From contig JAFLEF010000019.1 of assembly GCA_017309115.1 (NCBI GenBank), forward strand, positions 1 to 64,000: DNA of 64,000 bases. Reading direction: 5' to 3'. Source of the DNA: Verrucomicrobiota bacterium. Its GTDB lineage: Bacteria; Verrucomicrobiota; Verrucomicrobiia; Limisphaerales; UBA9464. How positions within the stretch are numbered: position 1 is the stretch's first letter; each line of letters starts with the position of its first letter. Below, piece by piece: positions 26,130 through 32,448 of this stretch. Below the pieces are notes generated by a model, which did not search any database, was not told the origin of the DNA, and saw nothing but the letters and a program-made list of their open reading frames with translations. The position numbers and the translations under genes are program-made.

Positions 26130-27941
26130 ATGCAGACCGCCACCTCCCATTCCTCGACCGGCCACGGTCAGGCGCATGATGCGCACCATCACGAGCCGGG
26201 CTTTTTCCAGAAGTACATTTTTTCGACCGACCACAAGATGATCGGCGTTCAATACGCGCTGACATCCCTCGCCTTTTTGTTCTTCGGCTTTCTGCTGATG
26301 ATGGCGATGCGGTGGCAGTTGGCGTATCCGGGAAGAGCGATTCCGGTCGTCGGTGGGTTGTTCGAGAAGGTGCTGGGTTCCGACATGGCTCAAGGCGGAG
26401 TCATGCAGGCCGACCTCTACAATTCCTTTGGGGCCATGCACGGAACCATCATGGTGTTCCTCGCGATTGTGCCTCTCGCCTTCGGTGCCTTTGGAAATTA
26501 TGTCACCCCGTTGCAAATTGGCGCGCCCGACATGGCCTTCCCTCGGCTGAACATGGCCAGCTTCCATCTGTATTTTGTCGGCGGCGTGGTGATGATGGCG
26601 AGCTTCTTCATCCCGGGTGGAGCTGCAAAATCGGGTTGGACCAGTTACTCCCCGCTGGCGACGTTGGCCGATCCCGTCAATCTCATCGACGGTCAGACGT
26701 TGTGGCTAATCGGCATGGTGCTGCTGATCACCTCTTCGCTCCTGGGAGCGGTCAATTTCATTACGACCATCATTCAATTGCGTGCGAAGGGAATGACCTG
26801 GATGCGGCTGCCCTTCTTTGTCTGGGCTCAGTTCGTGACTGCGTTCCTGCTGCTGCTCGCCTTTCCTCCGCTCGAAGCGGCCGGTTTGATGCAGCTGGCG
26901 GACAATGTTCTTCATACCTCGTTCTTCCTGCCTTCAGGTTTGGTGACTAGCGGCGGCCCGGTTCCGGTCTCGGGTGGTGGCAGCCCGCTGCTGTGGCAGC
27001 ATCTGTTCTGGTTCCTCGCTCATCCGGAAGTGTACGTGTTGATTCTGCCGGCGATGGGCGTGGTTGCTGAGATCATCGCCAACAACACCCGCAAGCCGCT
27101 GTGGGGTTACCGCTCGCTGGTGTACGCCGCTCTGGCGATCGGGTTCCTCGCCTTCATCGTCTGGGCGCATCACATGTACATGACGGGCATGGGAACGAAG
27201 ATTGCGACCTTCTTCCAGACCACCACGATGATGATTTCGATTCCGTCAGTCATCATTTTGACGGCGCTGTTCATCTCTCTCTGGGGTGGTTCGATTCGGA
27301 TCAATACGCCAATGCTGTTCGCCTTGGCCTTTCTTCCGATGTTCGGAATCGGCGGTCTTACGGGCCTGCCACTGGGTTTGAACGCCACGGACCTCTACCT
27401 GCACGATTCCTACTACGTCATTGCCCACTTCCACTACGTCGTAGCGCCCGGGACGATCTTCGGTCTCTTCGCTGGCGTGTACTACTGGTATCCCAAAATC
27501 ACTGGTCGAATGATGAACGAGGTCCTTGGGAAGATTCATTTCTGGGGTTCTTTGGTGTGCATGAACCTGATTTTCGCGCCGATGTTCATTCAAGGCATCC
27601 GGGGCATGAGTCGGCGTATGTACGATGGTGGCGCCACCTACTTCCAGGATGGAGCCGGTGCTGATCCGGGGATTCTGAACCTTAACATCTCCATCACCCA
27701 CGCGGCCTTTGGTCTGGCCCTGTTCCAGATGCCGTTCATCTTCAACTTCTTCTGGAGCATCAACAACGGCAAGAAAGTGACGTCCGACAATCCCTGGGAG
27801 GCAACGACCTTGGAATGGCAGACGCCGACTCCGCCGCCGCATGGCAATTTCGAAACCGAGCCTGTCGTTTATCGCGGCCCCTACGAATACAGCGTTCCCG
27901 GAGCCAAGAAGGACTTCACTCCGCAAGGTCAACCGGGCTGA
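26130..27941 (+). CDS. coxA: Cytochrome c oxidase subunit I, lacking the K-pathway lysine
   Basis: A 603-residue haem-copper oxidase subunit. The catalytic ligands are present: haem a His in GAMHGTIM (104) and HFHYV (435), haem a3 His (433), CuB ligands His298 in AHPEVY and His347/348 in VWAHHMY, and the cross-link Tyr302. The D-pathway Asp is kept (GAPDMAFPRLN, 134) and so is the Glu of HPEVY (300). Where A-type enzymes have PTGIK, this protein has PSVII: the Lys is Ile376 and the Thr is Ser373. The position of the K-pathway Ser after HPEVY (Rhodobacter Ser299) is Ala. The N-terminus has six His in residues 7-21. I chose ATG 26130; an in-frame TTG is 3 codons upstream. Confidence 0.95.
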   Translation: MQTATSHSSTGHGQAHDAHHHEPGFFQKYIFSTDHKMIGVQYALTSLAFLFFGFLLMMAMRWQLAYPGRAIPVVGGLFEKVLGSDMAQGGVMQADLYNSFGAMHGTIMVFLAIVPLAFGAFGNYVTPLQIGAPDMAFPRLNMASFHLYFVGGVVMMASFFIPGGAAKSGWTSYSPLATLADPVNLIDGQTLWLIGMVLLITSSLLGAVNFITTIIQLRAKGMTWMRLPFFVWAQFVTAFLLLLAFPPLEAAGLMQLADNVLHTSFFLPSGLVTSGGPVPVSGGGSPLLWQHLFWFLAHPEVYVLILPAMGVVAEIIANNTRKPLWGYRSLVYAALAIGFLAFIVWAHHMYMTGMGTKIATFFQTTTMMISIPSVIILTALFISLWGGSIRINTPMLFALAFLPMFGIGGLTGLPLGLNATDLYLHDSYYVIAHFHYVVAPGTIFGLFAGVYYWYPKITGRMMNEVLGKIHFWGSLVCMNLIFAPMFIQGIRGMSRRMYDGGATYFQDGAGADPGILNLNISITHAAFGLALFQMPFIFNFFWSINNGKKVTSDNPWEATTLEWQTPTPPPHGNFETEPVVYRGPYEYSVPGAKKDFTPQGQPG

Positions 27942-27983
27942 TCTGAATCCAGTTCACGTCTTAACTGCTCCGTACTGTTTTCC

Positions 27984-28847
27984 ATGGAAATTCCCTACAC
28001 GGTCAAACCCCGTCCGGATACCGGGCTCTATAACGCGAAGGTCGGCATCTGGCTGTTCCTCGCTTCGGAAGTGATGCTCTTCGGCGCCTTCTTTTCGGCG
28101 TACATTCTCTTGCGCGTCACGGCCGACCACGGCTTCTGGCCGGATGTGGCCACCGGTTGGCCCCACGGTTTGCTCAACATTCCCATCGGCACCTTCAACA
28201 CGGCGGTGCTGATCAGTTCCTCGGTCACCGTGGTGATGGCGTGGATGGCGCTCCGGGAGAACAATTTCCCGAAGTTCCGTAACTTCATGATCTTTACGGT
28301 CATTTGTGCACTGGGCTTCTTGGTGATCAAGACGTTCGAGTACAAGGAGAAGTTCGGTCACTACGTGATCCGGTTGAACGATGGCAAGGCCCTGACGGGG
28401 CACTTGGATGTAAACGGAAAATCCCCGTTGTTCTGGACTTTGGATACGGTGAAGGAGAAGGGATTGGAGAGTTTGAAGGTTCAGGTCGACATCCCAAACA
28501 AGTATCGGTTTCCGGTCGGGATGCATGTTCCCGAGGAGACACACCGCGCGCATGCCGAGGGTCGGCATCATGACGACCGGGAAATCAAGGTTGCGGACAT
28601 CGAGAGCTTGAAGGCCTTCATTCCCTCAACGCATCCCTTCTTTGCCATCTATTTCACGATGACCTTCCTGCACGGTTTACACGTGCTCGGCGGAGCAATC
28701 GTTCTGGCGTACTTTGCCTTTGTGGGCACCAAGCTCTGGAAGACCAGTCCGGAGCAGTTCACCAACCGGATCGAAGTGGGTGGCCTGTTTTGGCACTTCG
28801 TTGACCTCGTTTGGATCTTCCTCTTCCCTGTCGTCTATCTGCTCTGA
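27984..28847 (+). CDS. coxC: Cytochrome c oxidase subunit III with a ~90-residue His-rich insertion
   Basis: A 287-residue subunit III with five predicted helices. The opening GLYNAKVGIWLFLASEVMLFG is typical, as are THPFFAIYFTMTFLHGLHVLGG (about 216-237) and the closing GLFWHFVDLVWIFLFPVVYL. Between helix 3 (ending near FEYKEKF) and helix 4 lies about 90 residues (121-212) where most homologs have a short loop. This insert carries the His-rich run HVPEETHRAHAEGRHHDDRE (181-200). Subunit III stabilises turnover and proton uptake of subunit I. It lies 42 bp after coxA and 13 bp before coxD. Confidence 0.93.
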   Translation: MEIPYTVKPRPDTGLYNAKVGIWLFLASEVMLFGAFFSAYILLRVTADHGFWPDVATGWPHGLLNIPIGTFNTAVLISSSVTVVMAWMALRENNFPKFRNFMIFTVICALGFLVIKTFEYKEKFGHYVIRLNDGKALTGHLDVNGKSPLFWTLDTVKEKGLESLKVQVDIPNKYRFPVGMHVPEETHRAHAEGRHHDDREIKVADIESLKAFIPSTHPFFAIYFTMTFLHGLHVLGGAIVLAYFAFVGTKLWKTSPEQFTNRIEVGGLFWHFVDLVWIFLFPVVYLL

Positions 28848-28860
28848 AGCTTTTCGAACC

Positions 28861-29226
28861 ATGAGTCACTCCAATCATAATTCCTCCTCGGCGGCTCCGG
28901 CGCACGACAGCCACGATGACGCAGCGCACAAGAAGGTTTATTGGGCCGTTGGTGCGGCCTTGTTAATCGGAACTCTGATTACCGTGTTGGCGCGGGAATG
29001 GGAGTTTAGCAGCGTCGCGCTCACCATTGCCGTGGCCCTGTTTGTGGCCAGTGTGAAGGCGTTTTTGGTCTGCGGTTATTTCATGCACCTTCTGTCCGAA
29101 AAGAAGGTCATTTACCTGACCATGGCGACCACGCTGGCGTTCGCTATTGGCATGGTGGGCCTGATTCTTTGGAGCGAAAAGGATCCGGTTACGGGAACCG
29201 TTCCAAGAACCACTTATGTCCCTTAA
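28861..29226 (+). CDS. coxD: Cytochrome c oxidase subunit IV-like protein, His-rich N-terminus
   Basis: A 121-residue membrane protein with three hydrophobic helices (VYWAVGAALLIGTLI, VALTIAVALFVASVKAFLV, VIYLTMATTLAFAIGMVGL) and the subunit IV motif VKAFLVCGYFMHL. The N-terminus holds five His in its first 23 residues. The ATG at 28861 is 13 bp after coxC; the frame is open further upstream inside coxC. Its last 11 bp overlap the next small gene. Small subunit IV proteins help assembly and stability of bacterial A-type oxidases. Confidence 0.9.
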   Translation: MSHSNHNSSSAAPAHDSHDDAAHKKVYWAVGAALLIGTLITVLAREWEFSSVALTIAVALFVASVKAFLVCGYFMHLLSEKKVIYLTMATTLAFAIGMVGLILWSEKDPVTGTVPRTTYVP

Positions 29227-29422
29227 AGCCTTTCACATCGTATTCGTGACGGTTTCGGTGCTACTGATGTTCGTGGTGGCCGGATGGAACTTCGGCAACT
29301 ACCGCGACAGTGGGACTTCGATGGATCTCGTTTGGGGCGTCGTTTCGCTCCTGGCGGCTGCCGTTTTGATGATTTACGGCAAGCTGTTTCTCCGGAAATT
29401 CAAAAACGTGAGCTACCTGTGA
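29216..29422 (+). CDS. Small two-helix membrane protein of the cox cluster
   Basis: A 68-residue protein with two hydrophobic segments (FHIVFVTVSVLLMFVVAGW and DLVWGVVSLLAAAVLMIYG) and a short basic tail. It overlaps coxD by 11 bp and is overlapped by the next gene by 4 bp (GTGA), so it is tightly embedded in the operon. I do not recognise the family. Its place between oxidase subunits and its size suggest an accessory subunit or assembly factor; this is inferred. Confidence 0.75.
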   Translation: MSLKAFHIVFVTVSVLLMFVVAGWNFGNYRDSGTSMDLVWGVVSLLAAAVLMIYGKLFLRKFKNVSYL

Positions 29423-29664
29423 AACGTCTCCTGATCTTGGCGTTGGTTGCGGCCTGTTCCCAAGCTTCGGTTCTGGGATGCGCGGCCTGTTTCGGTAAGT
29501 CCGATTCGGCCATGGCCTACGGCATGAACGCCGGGATCATGACACTTCTGGTGGTGATCCTCTCCATGCTGTCACTGATCGTCTCTTTCTTCGTTTTCAT
29601 CATCCGCCGGGCGACTCGCCTGGAGACCGCTTCCGACCTCAATCCCCCGTCTGTTTCCACGTAA
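29419..29664 (+). CDS. Small exported membrane protein with CAAC motif, cox cluster
   Basis: An 81-residue protein starting at GTG 29419, overlapping the previous stop. The N-terminal hydrophobic stretch LLILALVAACSQASVLGC resembles a signal peptide with a possible lipobox (VLGC), followed by CAACFGKSDSAMAYGMNAG and a second helix LLVVILSMLSLIVSFFVFII. The cysteine pair CAAC could bind copper or be redox-active. No family is recognised. It ends 20 bp before coxB. The start is set by overlap and by the signal-like opening VKRLL. Confidence 0.68.
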   Translation: MKRLLILALVAACSQASVLGCAACFGKSDSAMAYGMNAGIMTLLVVILSMLSLIVSFFVFIIRRATRLETASDLNPPSVST

Positions 29665-29684
29665 TCTTTTCGTCTGACGTTCTC

Positions 29685-30467
29685 ATGAGCATCTGGAATT
29701 ATCTGCTCCCTCCTCCGAATGCCTCCGCTCAAGGAAAAGCGGTGGACGAACTCATGTTGTACATCCACCTGCTGATGCTGGTGTTGTTCGTCGGTTGGTT
29801 GGCGTACTTTCTCTACACCGTTTTTCGATTCCGGAAGGCGAAAAACCCGAAGGCGGACCATGTGGGCGCCCGGTCCCATTTTTCGACCTATGCCGAAATC
29901 GGCATCGCTGCGGTCGAAGTGCTGTTGCTGTTGGGCTTTGCGGTTCCGTTGTGGGCCAAGGCGGTCGATCAGTTTCCGGTGAGAACGGGGAATCCTCAAA
30001 CGGACCCGATCGAAATCCAGATCATGGGGCAGCAGTTTGCATGGAATGCTCACTTTGCGGGTCCGGATGACAAATGGGGCAAGCAAGACATGAAGGAGGC
30101 TTCGGCCAACAACCCGTTCGGCTTGGTTGGTTCTGATCCGGATGCCAAAGACGATGTCACCTGTCTCCGGGAACCGTTCCGAGTGCCGGTGAACCGCGAC
30201 ATCATTTGCCGGATTTCTTCGATGGATGTCATTCACAGCTTCAAGCTGCCCCGGATGCGGGTAACCCAAGACGCGATCCCGGGCATGACGATCCCCATTC
30301 ATTTTCGACCGGTGGAGAAGGGTTCTTACATCATCATTTGTGCCCAGCTCTGCGGTAACCTGCATTCCACGATGAAGGGTGAGTTTATGGTGGTGGATCA
30401 AGCGGAGTACGACACTTGGTTCGCAGAGAAGGCCAAGGCGGGCGGTGCCGGTGCTTCCTTCGAGTGA
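29685..30467 (+). CDS. coxB: Cytochrome c oxidase subunit II (CuA protein)
   Basis: A 260-residue subunit with two N-terminal helices (about 23-46 and 70-91) and a periplasmic cupredoxin domain. The CuA ligands are intact: His184 in MDVIHSFKLP and the site CAQLCGNLHSTM with Cys219, Cys223, His227 and Met230. Gln221 replaces the usual Glu, which contributes only a backbone ligand and Mg contact. Glu71 at the start of the second helix matches the residue at the K-pathway entrance of typical subunit II. There is no fused cytochrome c domain. Unusually, coxB is the last gene in the cluster rather than the first. A strong terminator follows. Confidence 0.94.
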   Translation: MSIWNYLLPPPNASAQGKAVDELMLYIHLLMLVLFVGWLAYFLYTVFRFRKAKNPKADHVGARSHFSTYAEIGIAAVEVLLLLGFAVPLWAKAVDQFPVRTGNPQTDPIEIQIMGQQFAWNAHFAGPDDKWGKQDMKEASANNPFGLVGSDPDAKDDVTCLREPFRVPVNRDIICRISSMDVIHSFKLPRMRVTQDAIPGMTIPIHFRPVEKGSYIIICAQLCGNLHSTMKGEFMVVDQAEYDTWFAEKAKAGGAGASFE

Positions 30468-30514
30468 TTTTGCTGAAATAGCGGTCTTCGGGATGGTCCC
30501 GTGGACCCGAGACA

Positions 30515-30546
30515 ACGGACGCCAGAACCTCTGGCGTCCGTTTTTC
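30515..30546 (+). terminator. Rho-independent terminator after coxB
   Basis: An 11-bp perfect stem, ACGGACGCCAG paired with CTGGCGTCCGT, has an AACCT loop and is followed by TTTTT. It marks the end of the oxidase transcript and separates the dihaem cytochrome gene. Confidence 0.93.
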
Positions 30547-30622
30547 GTTGGGGCCTGAGTTGAGGATGAGGTTGGACGGAGTCTCGACTCGGCCCGACGA
30601 CATTCTACACTCGGCCTACACC

Positions 30623-31345
30623 ATGAACGCTCGAGTGTTTCTTCCTTGGGTTTGTCTTGTTCCCTGGGCCTTGACCGCCGCAGAGCCCAAGCCGGTGGAT
30701 GTGTCCAAGCTGCCCCTTCCAGTGGCGCGACCGGTCGATTTCGTCCAAGACGTTTATCCCATCTTCAAGGAGTCGTGCATCTCTTGTCACGGGCCGGAAA
30801 AACAAAAGGGCAAGTACCGGATGGACACCCGGGAGGCGACATTCAAAGACACCGATTACGGCCCGACGGTGGTGCCCGGGAAGAGCGAGCAGAGCTCCAT
30901 GATTCATATGGTGGCGGGGTTGGTGGATGAGATGCTGATGCCGCCTCCCAGTGATAAGCCGGGACAGTCGGAGCCTCTGACAAAAGAACAGATCGGAATT
31001 CTGCGGGCTTGGATTGATCAGGGTGCCAAGTGGCCGGACGGACCGGTGGATGTGGAAAAGGCCGTTACCTTTGCTCAGGACATTCAGCCCATCTTTCAAG
31101 CGGCCTGCGCCTCCTGCCACGGCGCCAATTCACCACAGGGTTCCTTTAATGCAGTGACGTTGGTGACTGTGCTCAAGGGGGGGGAGAATTATGGCGCGGT
31201 GGTGGTTCCAGGCGACGCCAAGAAGAGTTCCCTGATCACCATCATTTCCGGATTGGACGAGGATTTGCCGCAGTCCGAGAAACACAAACTCCCGGCCAAG
31301 CAGGTTGACTTGGTGAAACGTTGGATTTCCCAAGGTGCAAAGTAG
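30623..31345 (+). CDS. Exported dihaem cytochrome c (planctomycete-type c domains)
   Basis: A 240-residue protein with a signal peptide (VFLPWVCLVPWALTA) and two repeated cytochrome c-like units. Each begins with a V-x-P-I-F segment and a CxxCH haem site: CISCHGPEKQKG (about 50-61) and CASCHGANSPQG. These are followed by VVPGKSEQSSMIHMV and VVPGDAKKSSLITII; the last part of each repeat has the form LxxWIxQGAKW/K. Such domains are common in Planctomycetes and Verrucomicrobia as electron carriers. It sits just after the oxidase cluster, so it may donate electrons to CoxB, but it lies behind a terminator and needs its own promoter. ATG 30623 directly precedes the signal peptide. Confidence 0.88.
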   Translation: MNARVFLPWVCLVPWALTAAEPKPVDVSKLPLPVARPVDFVQDVYPIFKESCISCHGPEKQKGKYRMDTREATFKDTDYGPTVVPGKSEQSSMIHMVAGLVDEMLMPPPSDKPGQSEPLTKEQIGILRAWIDQGAKWPDGPVDVEKAVTFAQDIQPIFQAACASCHGANSPQGSFNAVTLVTVLKGGENYGAVVVPGDAKKSSLITIISGLDEDLPQSEKHKLPAKQVDLVKRWISQGAK

Positions 31346-31468
31346 TCGGCCGCTTCACTTTGGTCTGGTAGCAGTGGCCTCCTCCTTTTTCTTTAGCCTT
31401 ACCATTCAACTTTGATTGCCAAGTAGAGGGTTCACCAGAACGGTTCAACTGTGCTTCCGAAGCCGCCT

Positions 31469-32437
31469 ATGACTCCTAAATCCCCGACTTGGTCCCGACG
31501 AGGTTTTCTCTCCACCACAGCCACGGTGGTTCCGGCTCTTACTTTGGTGGGTGGGCCGGCTTTGGCTCAGGCAACACCCGAGATGGCTGCTGACAAACTG
31601 GTCAAGCCGCCCGAGGGGAAGCCGCTGCTGCTGTCCTGCAAATTGGGGATGATCACCGGGGAATCAGGCGGCAAGAAATTGTCCCTGTCCGATCGACTGA
31701 GCCTCGCTGGGGAAGCCGGGTTCGATGGGGTCGATTTGGATCAGGCTGCTGACTACACGCCAGAGCAGGCGCGAGCCGCAGTGCGGCAGTCCGGGGTTTT
31801 TGTCCACAACGCCATCAATCACGCGCACTGGCAGAAACGTCTGACGAGTCCGAAGGACGAGGATCGCGCGCAAGGTCGGGCCAACATCGAACACTGCATC
31901 CGGGTCTCCCATGCCGCCGGGGGAAGCGGTGTCTTGATTGTGGTTGGAAGTGGCGGTGACGGCCCGGCGGAGGTGATTGAGGAGCGAGCGCGCACCGAGA
32001 TTCGCAAGATGCTTCCGCTCGCGGCGGTGTACGGACAGCCCATCCTGTTCGAGAACGTGTGGAACCAAATGTTCTATGACCACAACGGGAAGCCAGAGCA
32101 GGGACCGGAGCAGTTCATCCGGTTCGTGGATAGCTTCCGAAGTCCGTGGGTGGGCATGTACTACGACATTGGCAATCACTGGAAGTACGGCCAGCCCGGC
32201 GAATGGATTCGGTCTTTTGGTCCGCGGTGCGTCAAACTCGACGTCAAAGGATTTAGTCGCGCCAAGAACCAGTTCGTGGACATCACCAGCCCGGAGGATG
32301 ACCTGCCTTGGGATCAAGTCCGCAAAGCGCTTGCCGATATCCAATTCTCCGGTTGGGCCACGGCGGAAGTGGGCGGCGGTGATTTGGCCCGGCTAAAGGT
32401 TGTGCGGGAGCAAATGCAACGCGCCTTCGGACTCTGA
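31469..32437 (+). CDS. Tat-exported sugar phosphate isomerase/epimerase (AP endonuclease 2-like TIM barrel)
   Basis: A 322-residue protein. A twin-arginine signal SRRGFLSTTATVVPALTLV begins soon after ATG 31469; a GTG six codons upstream is a less likely start. The TIM barrel carries GFDGVDLDQ, HNAINHAHW, ILFENVWNQM, YDIGNHWKYG and a final ATAEVGGGD, the typical metal-binding positions of the xylose isomerase-like family. Reaction and substrate are unknown; Planctomycete and Verrucomicrobia genomes have many paralogs for sugar catabolism. It is convergent with the following phosphatase, with 11 bp between stops. Confidence 0.87.
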   Translation: MTPKSPTWSRRGFLSTTATVVPALTLVGGPALAQATPEMAADKLVKPPEGKPLLLSCKLGMITGESGGKKLSLSDRLSLAGEAGFDGVDLDQAADYTPEQARAAVRQSGVFVHNAINHAHWQKRLTSPKDEDRAQGRANIEHCIRVSHAAGGSGVLIVVGSGGDGPAEVIEERARTEIRKMLPLAAVYGQPILFENVWNQMFYDHNGKPEQGPEQFIRFVDSFRSPWVGMYYDIGNHWKYGQPGEWIRSFGPRCVKLDVKGFSRAKNQFVDITSPEDDLPWDQVRKALADIQFSGWATAEVGGGDLARLKVVREQMQRAFGL

Positions 32438-32448
32438 GTTGATTCACG

